From Thermodesulfobacteriota bacterium (lineage in GTDB: Bacteria > Desulfobacterota > SM23-61): a stretch of 11,649 nucleotides of DNA. The stretch spans positions 1 through 11,649 of the forward strand of contig JASEHN010000051.1 of the NCBI GenBank assembly GCA_030018715.1, given 5' to 3'. Made by a program: the position numbers and the translations under genes. The first letter of the stretch is position 1. Every line of letters begins with the position of its first letter. The notes beneath the pieces were generated by a model. That model saw only the letters and a list, made by a program, of their open reading frames with translations. It was not told where the DNA came from and made no database searches. Positions 5,818 through 11,649 of this stretch are shown in pieces.

Positions 5818-7296
5818 TTATCCCCCCGTCAGGCCTTTGACCGTCAGGGCGGCCAGTCTCCAAAATGGCTGCGGGTAGAAAAACAAGACCATCGATATAA
5901 GGGCGGTCAGCACCAGCGGAACTACCACCCAGGAGGAGGCTTCATGAGCATCATTGAGTTTTTCATCCAATTCCCCGAAAAATGCCCGGTAGACGATGGG
6001 TAAAAAGTAGGCTCCATTCAAAAACGAACTGGTTAAGATCACGATCAGTATGGGAATCTGGTTGGCCTCTAAACTCCCCAAAACGAGATACCACTTGCTC
6101 AGGAAGCCGCCGAAGGGCGGAAACCCAATGATGCTCAGAGCTCCCAGGAAAAAAGCAAACATCGTTATGGGAATTTTCTTGCCGATGCCACTCATCTCGC
6201 TAATATTTTTCCGCTTGACTGCGATTAAGATGGAACCCGCGCAGAAGAATAGGGTAATCTTCCCGAAGGCATGCATGACGATGTGAAGGATGCCCCCCAT
6301 CATCCCTTTGCCGGAGAGAAGGGAAGCGCCGAGAACAATGTAAGAAAGCTGACTGACGGTAGAGTAAGCAAGCCTCAATTTCAGATTGTCCTGCTTCAGG
6401 GCCATAATCGAGGCCACGATGATCGTAAAGGAGGCAAAATAGGCCAGGGCAGTCCCCAGGCCAATCTCCGAGAGCAGGTCGATACCGAAGACATGGAAAA
6501 CGACCCTCAGGACGGTAAAAACACCTGCTTTGACCACGGCCACCGCATGCAAAAGAGCGCTTACTGGCGTGGGGGCGACCATGGCCGCGGGCAGCCAGGA
6601 GTGGAAGGGCATCATGGCCGATTTGCCGATCCCGGCAATGAAAAGGATAAAGATCACCGCGATCATTAAAGGAGAGGCCTTTCCGGCCAAAATCCCGGCG
6701 TTGGAAAACTCCAAGGTTTGAGCCACAGTGTAGGTCAGGAATATGGCTGGCAGATTGAAGGCAATGGATGTGCCCAGCAGATAGGTAAGGTATCTTCTTG
6801 CCCCTTTTATGGCCTCCGGGGTTTCTTCGTGGATCACCAAGGGGTAGGTGCTTAAGGTTAATATCTCGTAAAAAATTAAAATGGTGATCAGATTAGCCGC
6901 AAAAGCCACTCCCAGGGCGCCAAAGAGGGATATCGCGAAGCAAATATAATAGCGGGTTTGGGCATGTTCATTAAATGAACGCATGTAGCCGATGGAGTAA
7001 AAAGAGGTGATAATCCATAGGAAGGAAGCAACGAGTCCAAAAAAAAGACCGAAGGCATCCACCCGAAAATTCAAATCAAGCCCGGGGAATAATGTCAGCA
7101 ACTGGTATTCTATGACCTCGCCCCCCTGAACCCGGGGCAGCATGGAGGCCACAATCAAAAACATGATGACCGAGGCCAAAATGGTCCAAAATTCTCTCAC
7201 ATTCGGCCTGCGTTGGCCAGCCAGAGCTATGAAGGGGATAGCGATTAAAGGGACCAAAAGGGCGCAAATCGGGGCTATGGACTTCACCGTTTCCAT
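5818..7296 (-). CDS. NuoL/MrpA-like antiporter subunit
   Basis: This 492-residue protein has about 14 membrane helices and belongs to the ion-translocating NuoL/M/N family. FYSIGYMRSFNEHAQTRYY (99-117) is typical of the NuoL/MrpA branch. The charged residues thought to carry protons are all present: Glu144 (FYEILTLSTYP), Lys225 (AGIGKSAMMPFHSWLP), Lys256 (AVAVVKAGVF), His342 and Lys346 (MHAFGKITLFF), and Lys401 (GGFLSKWY). It is far shorter than full MrpA (about 770-800 residues). It likely represents the antiporter half of a split MrpA, whose C-terminal half corresponds to the MbhD- and MbhE-like genes upstream. Its ATG follows the mrpD stop codon directly (TAAATG), with no strong ribosome site, so its translation is probably coupled to mrpD. 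Confidence 0.88.
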   Translation of the reverse strand: METVKSIAPICALLVPLIAIPFIALAGQRRPNVREFWTILASVIMFLIVASMLPRVQGGEVIEYQLLTLFPGLDLNFRVDAFGLFFGLVASFLWIITSFYSIGYMRSFNEHAQTRYYICFAISLFGALGVAFAANLITILIFYEILTLSTYPLVIHEETPEAIKGARRYLTYLLGTSIAFNLPAIFLTYTVAQTLEFSNAGILAGKASPLMIAVIFILFIAGIGKSAMMPFHSWLPAAMVAPTPVSALLHAVAVVKAGVFTVLRVVFHVFGIDLLSEIGLGTALAYFASFTIIVASIMALKQDNLKLRLAYSTVSQLSYIVLGASLLSGKGMMGGILHIVMHAFGKITLFFCAGSILIAVKRKNISEMSGIGKKIPITMFAFFLGALSIIGFPPFGGFLSKWYLVLGSLEANQIPILIVILTSSFLNGAYFLPIVYRAFFGELDEKLNDAHEASSWVVVPLVLTALISMVLFFYPQPFWRLAALTVKGLTGG

Positions 7297-8811
7297 TTAA
7301 GGCATTCCCAGAAGCATGCTGGCAGCTTTCTCGGCCAGGGTAACCGGGATAAACGCACCGATCCCAAAGATGATGGACAATGAAACTAAGATAAAAGGTG
7401 GGAGGACTAAGGACAAGGGGGCCTCATCTATAGAGGTTTTTTCGTGCTTCCCTATTTCTTTGTGACCATGCCCTTCTTCCTCGTCCGTTTTGAACCATAC
7501 GATCTCGATGACTCGCCCAAAATAGACGGCGTTCAATAAAGCGCTGAGAAGGATCACCGGAACAATAAACCATTTTCCGGCCTCGAGGGCTCCCAGGGCA
7601 AGCTTCCACTCGCTTATGAACCCGGTGGTGAGGGGAATCCCGATCATGCCCAACGCCCCGATGGTAAAGGTGGCCATAGAGAGGGGCATCTTTTTGCCCA
7701 TGCCTTTTAAGCGCGATATTTCGGTTATGCCCGTCTTATAAATCAGAGAACCGGCAACCAGGAAGAGGCTGGCTTTGAGGATGGCATGACTGAATATATG
7801 GACGATGCTCCCCACCAGCCCGGTATGGTTGGCGAAAGATAGGCCCAGAATTATATATCCCATTTGCCCCACACTTGAGTAGGCCAGCATCCTTTTGATA
7901 TCGGTCTGGGCGAGGGTAAGGTATGAGCCTACCAACATGGCCACACCCCCCCCCAGAAGAAATACTTCCTTGGCTGGCACCACTTTAAAAACAAACGCGG
8001 GGGTATATACGGTAAACATTACTCTCATCATGGCGTAGGCCGCCACCTCGATGACACAAGCTGACAGGATCGGACTGATCACGGACGGCGCCAAGCCATG
8101 AGCATCCGGCAGCCAGGCGTGGAAAGGGAAAAGGGCCATCTTAATCGATAACCCCACAATAAACAGGGCAAACGCCGCGATAATCACTTTGGACTCGAAA
8201 ATGGCCGGCAGCTTCTGGCTTAAATCCGCCATGTTGAGGGTGCCGGTCATTATGTAAAGTTGCCCCACGCCGATAAGGTATAAAGTCGCGCCTATGGTCC
8301 CGAGGATGAGATAATTATAACTGGCCACAATAGCCCGCTTCTTTTTGCCAACTCCCACCAGGGCATAACCCGCAAGGGAGGAGATTTCTAAAAAAACATA
8401 CAGATTAAACAAATCCCCAGTAACGATGATCCCGTAAAGCCCCCCTGCCAGCAATGAGTAGAGGGCAAAAAATGAAACCGTCCTTCCCTCCCCGGCTTCC
8501 TTCTTGACGCTTTTGGCGGCGAATACAGAGGTCACGAAGGAAACAAGCGTGACGACCACGAGGACATACCCGGAGAAAGAATCCACTACGTACTCTATGC
8601 CCCAGGGGGGCTCCCAACCGCCAAGCCAATATCTGATGGGGCCGCTCAGGAAGACGGTATTCAGCAAAGACAGGGAGATCAGAAAGGAAAGGAATGTGGC
8701 TGCCGTAGTGATGTGCCATTCATACCTGTGCTTTGTCCGCCACAACAATAAAATAATGAAACTGGCCATAATCGGGATGATGACCACTAAAATTGGAAAA
8801 TGTTCTGCCAT
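7297..8811 (-). CDS. Mrp-type cation/proton antiporter subunit D (NuoN/M-like)
   Basis: This 504-residue polytopic protein contains the proton-transporter domain over about residues 120-420. Landmarks are FLEISSLAGYALVG with Glu142, LSIKMALFPFHAWLPDAH with Lys224, YSSVGQMGYI (311-320) and SHAILKASLF with His342 and Lys346. Two positions are unusual. Where NuoM and MrpD have a lysine in helix 8 this protein has Glu255 (CVIEVAAYAMMR). In helix 12 the SK of the two other subunits is Ser400-Glu401 (GFISEWK). A His/Glu/Lys-rich loop (about 441-462) precedes the last helices. Length is normal for MrpD. The ATG has no evident ribosome-binding sequence, and an in-frame stop lies just upstream, so the start is firm. 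It follows an 88-base gap after mrpC and touches the next gene without a spacer. Confidence 0.92.
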   Translation of the reverse strand: MAEHFPILVVIIPIMASFIILLLWRTKHRYEWHITTAATFLSFLISLSLLNTVFLSGPIRYWLGGWEPPWGIEYVVDSFSGYVLVVVTLVSFVTSVFAAKSVKKEAGEGRTVSFFALYSLLAGGLYGIIVTGDLFNLYVFLEISSLAGYALVGVGKKKRAIVASYNYLILGTIGATLYLIGVGQLYIMTGTLNMADLSQKLPAIFESKVIIAAFALFIVGLSIKMALFPFHAWLPDAHGLAPSVISPILSACVIEVAAYAMMRVMFTVYTPAFVFKVVPAKEVFLLGGGVAMLVGSYLTLAQTDIKRMLAYSSVGQMGYIILGLSFANHTGLVGSIVHIFSHAILKASLFLVAGSLIYKTGITEISRLKGMGKKMPLSMATFTIGALGMIGIPLTTGFISEWKLALGALEAGKWFIVPVILLSALLNAVYFGRVIEIVWFKTDEEEGHGHKEIGKHEKTSIDEAPLSLVLPPFILVSLSIIFGIGAFIPVTLAEKAASMLLGMP

Positions 8812-8899
8812 TCTATTCAGGGCTCAGCTCCATTTCGCACCGCCGCCGGTCGGTCGCTTCCCAAAGAAGATTTAACGCTTTAACCTTAAAACCTTTTCT
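8812..8899. other. 88-base gap inside the antiporter operon
   Basis: This is the only real spacer in an operon whose other junctions overlap or lie within 19 bases. On the minus strand it contains a GC-rich tract (about 8840-8860, CGACCGACCGGCGGCGG) with only weak folding potential. It also contains a six-codon mini-frame, ATGGAGCTGAGCCCTGAATAG read 3' to 5' over 8833-8813, whose stop ends one base before the mrpD ATG. No promoter or terminator is convincing. Translation reinitiation or a small control element ahead of mrpD is possible, but unproven. Confidence 0.4.
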
Positions 8900-9280
8900 T
8901 CATTCTTCTTTGTCTGGTATTTCGTCTTCCTCAATCGTTTTGTAGGCATCATAGATCTTTATGACGATGGAAAGGGCGACCCCGGTGGTGCTGATCATGA
9001 CCACGATGGCCGTCAGCATGAGCACATGGGGGAGCGGGTTCGTGTATTGCAGGGCTTCGATGGCTCTTATAATTTCCCCCTTCTCATGGAAGGCAATGGG
9101 GATGGTGGCCCCTTTCTTGACGCCCGTGGAGATAAAAAAGAGTATCACCGCTGTCTGGAATATATTCAGGCCGATCAGTTTGCGGATCAAATTTTTTTTG
9201 CTGATCATGGCGTAAAATCCAATCATCATCAAGACTACGTAAATCCAGTAATTAGACTTACTCACCACGTAATCAATCAT
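8900..9280 (-). CDS. Mrp antiporter subunit C (NuoK-like)
   Basis: This 126-residue protein has three membrane helices (about 11-28, 35-53 and 85-108), as in MrpC/NuoK. The motif NPLPHVLMLTAIVVMISTTG (81-100) matches the family's D/N-P-L-P-x-A-L-V-L-T-A-I-V block, and GLNIFQTAVILFFISTG (37-53) fits helix 2. The loop between helices 2 and 3 is rather long, with a charged stretch GEIIRAIEA. The tail is acidic. The ATG at 9280 has GAGGGG just upstream and overlaps the end of mrpB by 8 bases. An in-frame TTG at 9307 would add nine residues and is less likely. Confidence 0.92.
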   Translation of the reverse strand: MIDYVVSKSNYWIYVVLMMIGFYAMISKKNLIRKLIGLNIFQTAVILFFISTGVKKGATIPIAFHEKGEIIRAIEALQYTNPLPHVLMLTAIVVMISTTGVALSIVIKIYDAYKTIEEDEIPDKEE

Positions 9281-9722
9281 TCTTCCCCTCAGTTTCGTAA
9301 GAAGCAATGGCCAAAAAAATGGTGATCATGATGGCCATGACGCCGATGCCTACTCCGATTTCAATTCCCAGAATTCCCATGGCCCGGATCTTAGGAATGG
9401 ACTCTAAGGGGAGAGGTAGTTTCCCATAGTCTAAATAATTTCCGCCCATCAGGAGGGCCACCAGCCCGATTCCCGAGAAGATCAAGAGCCCCAGGCTTGC
9501 CAGAACCGTTAACTTCTTCAGGGAGATGCGCTTCTGGCTCGCTTCTGCCCCGAAGGCCAGCACCAGAAGAATAAAGCTGGCCCCCAGGATGACACCTCCT
9601 TGGAACCCCCCTCCAGGACTGTAATGGCCGTGCATGATCACGTAAAGGGCGTAGATTTGGATGAAGGGGATCAAAATCCGAGAGATGGTCTTAATGATGA
9701 TATTTTCATACTGGACGATCAT
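9273..9722 (-). CDS. Mrp antiporter subunit B (MnhB domain)
   Basis: This 149-residue protein has four membrane helices. HGHYSPGGGFQGGVILGAS (31-49) is the hallmark of the MnhB/MrpB family, and Glu121 lies in the last helix (ILGIEIGVGIGVM). It is a core membrane subunit of the antiporter and corresponds to MbhF in Mbh. The ATG at 9722 overlaps the MbhE-like stop as ATGA, and GGAAGGA lies about seven bases before it. A TTG ten codons upstream (9752) is possible but adds residues outside the family pattern. Confidence 0.93.
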   Translation of the reverse strand: MIVQYENIIIKTISRILIPFIQIYALYVIMHGHYSPGGGFQGGVILGASFILLVLAFGAEASQKRISLKKLTVLASLGLLIFSGIGLVALLMGGNYLDYGKLPLPLESIPKIRAMGILGIEIGVGIGVMAIMITIFLAIASYETEGKND

Positions 9723-9991
9723 GGGGCGTCCTTCCTGAGCAGCAGCAGGCAAGCGACTCCGGCGGTAAAAATAACCGTGGCTTCCCCTAAGGTATCGTAG
9801 CTCCGGTAATCGGCCAGAACCGAAGTCACCATGTTGGGCGTGCCCGTCTCCTCCACCGTCTTCTCAATGTAGCGGGGAGAGACATGGATGCTGGGCGGAG
9901 AAGAGGGGTCCCCCCAACCCGGCAAATCTTCCATTCCGTAGATGAGTAGCCCCCCGGTTAAAAGAACGATCAGGAGTTGAAAAATTTTCAA
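9719..9991 (-). CDS. MbhE-like subunit (MrpA C-terminal segment homologue)
   Basis: This 90-residue protein has a hydrophobic N-terminal helix (about 4-20), a polar external-looking segment rich in Pro and Ser, and a C-terminal helix (about 70-86). The block TPNMVTSVLADYRSYDTLGE (51-70) is the signature of the MbhE family and of the matching region near the MrpA C-terminus. The start codon is TTG at 9991. It overlaps the previous stop as TTGA and has GGAGG eight bases upstream. In a canonical Mrp operon this segment is fused to MrpA; here it stands alone, as in membrane-bound hydrogenases. Confidence 0.88.
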   Translation of the reverse strand: MKIFQLLIVLLTGGLLIYGMEDLPGWGDPSSPPSIHVSPRYIEKTVEETGTPNMVTSVLADYRSYDTLGEATVIFTAGVACLLLLRKDAP

Positions 9992-10233
9992 CCTTTTGCC
10001 CTCCGTGTGGTCTTGAATACCGCGGCTATGAAAAAAACCGTACTTGCGCCGGCCCCTACCGAAGCTTCGGTAAAAGCCACGTCCACCGCGCCCATCGCTG
10101 CCCAGAGCAAGGCCATAAAAAAGCTATAGGCCGCCAAGATGATGACCGCGCTCAGAAGATCCTTCACCGTGATGGCGGCGATGGCGCAGACCACTACAAA
10201 AATCAACAGAATAAAGTCCAAAGACCAGATCAC
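9988..10233 (-). CDS. MbhD-like subunit (DUF4040 type)
   Basis: This 81-residue protein has three membrane helices. The core motif GAVDVAFTEASVGAG (48-62) is typical of MbhD and of the equivalent segment within MrpA. The start is most likely the GTG at 10233, which overlaps the mrpG stop as GTGA and has GAGAGG about eight bases upstream. A TTG at 10290 would add 19 charged residues and a 61-base overlap with mrpG, so I reject it. It pairs with the MbhE-like gene as the C-terminal part of a split MrpA. Confidence 0.88.
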   Translation of the reverse strand: MIWSLDFILLIFVVVCAIAAITVKDLLSAVIILAAYSFFMALLWAAMGAVDVAFTEASVGAGASTVFFIAAVFKTTRRAKG

Positions 10234-10571
10234 TCTTCTTCCCTCTCTTTGCCGAAATTTGATCCTGCGGGCGAAGGTCCTCGGGTCCAAGGAAAGACTT
10301 GGTTTACCAGGGCGGCGCGTCCGATGGCATGGGTGGCCGTGGGGTTGGCCAGAAAAATGAAGAGAACGATGAATAAAATTTTCAGACTCACGAGGGAAAA
10401 CCCATTATAAAGTGCACAACCGATCAGGGCCAGCGACGCCCCCAAGGTGTCACACTTTCCAGTGGCGTGCATGCGGCAATAAAAATCTGGGAGGCGCAGC
10501 AGCCCCAAGGTGCCCGAAGCAAAAAGGAAAATTCCGCAAGCTATCAGCAAACCGGACAAAACCTCCAACAT
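10230..10571 (-). CDS. Mrp antiporter subunit G
   Basis: This 113-residue protein contains the MnhG/MrpG domain with three membrane helices. GTLGLLRLPDFYCRMHATGK (20-39) followed by CDTLGASLALIG is the family signature (G-x-x-R-L-P-D-x-Y-x-R-x-H-A). The tail after residue 95 is hydrophilic and ends in Glu residues. The frame is open further upstream to a start at 10820, but that part lies inside mrpF and has no family similarity. The ATG at 10571 shares one base with the mrpF stop (TGATG), a typical coupled start. Confidence 0.92.
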   Translation of the reverse strand: MLEVLSGLLIACGIFLFASGTLGLLRLPDFYCRMHATGKCDTLGASLALIGCALYNGFSLVSLKILFIVLFIFLANPTATHAIGRAALVNQVFPWTRGPSPAGSNFGKEREEE

Positions 10572-10843
10572 CAGATGGCTCCCTTCCTTTCCAGGTATTT
10601 GGCCGCGGCCAGAGTTCCGATGAAATTCAACAAGGCATAAGCCAGAGAAATGTCTACGAACATATCCACCCGCTGGATGACCAGCCCCATGAGGACGAGG
10701 ATAACCACACTCTTGGTCCCGATGTCGTTGATGGCCACGATGCGGTTCAAAAAACCTGGCCCCCCGATCCCCCGATACAGGCTCACCAAGACTAAAAAGC
10801 CCAAAATCAAACTCATCCATAGAAAAAAATCATTCATGGACAT
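10571..10843 (-). CDS. Mrp antiporter subunit F
   Basis: This 90-residue protein has three membrane helices and the MrpF/MnhF pattern GGPGFLNRIVAINDIGTKSV (27-46), then FVDISLAYALLNFIGTLAAAKYLERKG at the end. Compared with the usual GPTxxDRVVALDxIG, both aspartates are replaced by Asn (Asn33 and Asn39), with an Asp at the next position (Asp40). Its ATG lies six bases after the mrpE stop, with GGAGAAGGG provided by the end of mrpE. A second ATG two codons in is an equally possible start. Confidence 0.9.
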   Translation of the reverse strand: MSMNDFFLWMSLILGFLVLVSLYRGIGGPGFLNRIVAINDIGTKSVVILVLMGLVIQRVDMFVDISLAYALLNFIGTLAAAKYLERKGAI

Positions 10844-10849
10844 CTCTTT

Positions 10850-11452
10850 TTACCCTTCTCCATATATCTTAGCCACCCGGTCTTCCATCTCACCCGTCAG
10901 CAGATCATCCGCAACCTTCTTGCTTAACGCGTGCACGTAATATTCCCCCTCGCGAATATCCAAAGTAATCGTTCCCGGGGTCAAAGTAATGGAGTTGGCC
11001 AGGGTTACAAGAGCCAGGTCGCTCTCCAGTTTGGTCCGAAACTGAACTATCTGGGGGTCAATGGGCATGCGGGGATGTAGAACCAGGTAGACTACGTGGA
11101 AATTGGCCAAAAAGATCTGATAGATCAGCCATGGAATATAAAGGATAAAGTTTTTCCCGGCCAGGTGTCTTTTTTTCAGATTTTTTAAGCTGGTCTGAGT
11201 AAAAAGAAGGTCATGGGAGGCATAGGCCACAAGGGCGCAACAGACCCCTCCGAGAGATAGATGAAACAGGTCGAAAAAACCTGAAAGGAATATCCAGAAA
11301 GCAAAGAGGATGGTGAAAGTGGCTAAAAAATTAAGCCAGGGAAACTTCTTTTCATTCCGTGCCAAAAAAATATTGCCTCGCTTTCGACTGCTGAACGATG
11401 ATTCATTAGAGGCGGACTCTAACACAAAGCCCAAAAAAGTGTCAAGACTCAT
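10850..11452 (-). CDS. Mrp antiporter subunit E
   Basis: This 200-residue protein is the first gene of the operon. Two membrane helices lie at about 41-80 and one at about 103-127. The soluble C-terminal domain carries the MrpE hallmarks NSITLTPGTITLDI (153-166) and EGEYYVHAL (168-176). The family is usually about 160-170 residues long; this reading has an extra Ser-rich, charged N-terminus of about 30 residues. The ATG at 11452 has only AAGG at 15 bases. A TTG at 11365 would give 171 residues with GAGG ten bases upstream and matches the family length better, so the true start is open. Confidence 0.88.
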   Translation of the reverse strand: MSLDTFLGFVLESASNESSFSSRKRGNIFLARNEKKFPWLNFLATFTILFAFWIFLSGFFDLFHLSLGGVCCALVAYASHDLLFTQTSLKNLKKRHLAGKNFILYIPWLIYQIFLANFHVVYLVLHPRMPIDPQIVQFRTKLESDLALVTLANSITLTPGTITLDIREGEYYVHALSKKVADDLLTGEMEDRVAKIYGEG

Positions 11453-11649
11453 TTCATTTAATTTTGACCTTGACTTTGCATGCGCCTCAAAATATGATTT
11501 TCCATCTTATCGTTTTTAAATTAGCCACAGAGGACACAGCGCGGCAGAGTCGCAACCAAAAGAATAAAGTTTGCTTAGTTTCAAGCCCAACCCAAGAAAT
11601 CCCCCCTGCCCCCCTTTAGCAAAGGGGGGTTGGGGGGATTTCAGAGGAG
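11453..11649. other. Region upstream of the antiporter operon
   Basis: No gene is visible in these 197 bases. On the minus strand the last part before mrpE is AT-rich and holds a minimal ATGAAATGA frame just ahead of the mrpE ATG. The operon promoter should be here or beyond the window edge, but no pair of boxes with good spacing stands out. The stretch TAGCCACAGAGGACACAG (11522-11539) looks like a common intergenic repeat, from memory only. The far end holds a strong palindrome listed separately. Confidence 0.4.
11596..11642. repeat. C-rich/G-rich palindromic repeat, copy 3
   Basis: The left arm (11596-11617, starting GAAATCCCCCC) and right arm (11621-11642, ending GGGGGGATTTC) are each 22 bases, match at 20 positions and are separated by AGC. 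It is the best-preserved copy of the family seen twice in the left flank. It lies about 140 bases upstream of mrpE, where it could act as a bidirectional terminator insulating the operon, or simply be a dispersed repeat. Confidence 0.65.

Noticed and set aside
10572..10820. Long upstream part of the mrpG frame
   Set aside because: It overlaps mrpF entirely in another frame and has a low-complexity, non-membrane composition unlike any Mrp subunit.
11549..11590. TTGGGC/TATTCT pair as a promoter for the antiporter operon
   Set aside because: The boxes match the consensus poorly and the position lies close to the palindrome; support was too weak to list.

Overview
All fourteen genes that can be supported lie on the minus strand, so the window reads from its right end to its left. 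They form two transcription units. The first is a twelve-gene operon for a multi-subunit cation/proton antiporter of the Mrp/Mnh type (about 11452 down to 3562). The second is a short unit with a methylmalonyl-CoA mutase large subunit and an alpha-methylacyl-CoA racemase-like CoA enzyme (3252 down to 311). No RNA gene, CRISPR array or intact transposase was seen.

The base composition is intermediate. The mutase is of the split kind, with its B12 subunit on a separate polypeptide. The gene content suggests an anaerobic bacterium of the Desulfobacterota (old Deltaproteobacteria: sulfate reducers or syntrophs). That assignment is inference from gene style only; no marker gene is present.

Antiporter operon, in transcription order: mrpE, mrpF, mrpG, an MbhD-like protein, an MbhE-like protein, mrpB, mrpC, mrpD, a NuoL/MrpA-like antiporter subunit, a 41-residue single-helix protein, an 85-residue two-helix protein, and a third divergent antiporter-like subunit with a long C-terminal extension. 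The first eight follow the order of subunits A to H in archaeal membrane-bound hydrogenase (Mbh), but no hydrogenase, ferredoxin-binding or quinone-binding subunit is visible. There is no full-length MrpA: its N-terminal antiporter half and its C-terminal MbhD/MbhE half seem to be separate genes. Most junctions overlap by 1 to 8 bases, which implies translational coupling; the exception is an 88-base gap before mrpD. Each of the three antiporter-like subunits carries a different pattern of membrane-buried charged residues, the most interesting feature of the operon.

Carbon unit: a promoter candidate lies about 70 bases before the mutase. The mutase keeps the Tyr and Arg that mark methylmalonyl-CoA specificity, and the racemase-like protein keeps a His/Asp/Glu triad. 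Together they suggest handling of propionyl/methylmalonyl-CoA or other 2-methyl-branched acyl-CoAs. A heptamer-built inverted repeat separates the two genes.

The flanks carry repeats. Left of the racemase-like gene is a small non-coding element of 174 bases with 13-base terminal inverted repeats and an exact 8-base target duplication, resembling an IS66-type MITE. A family of C-rich/G-rich palindromes occurs twice inside it and again at the right edge of the window.
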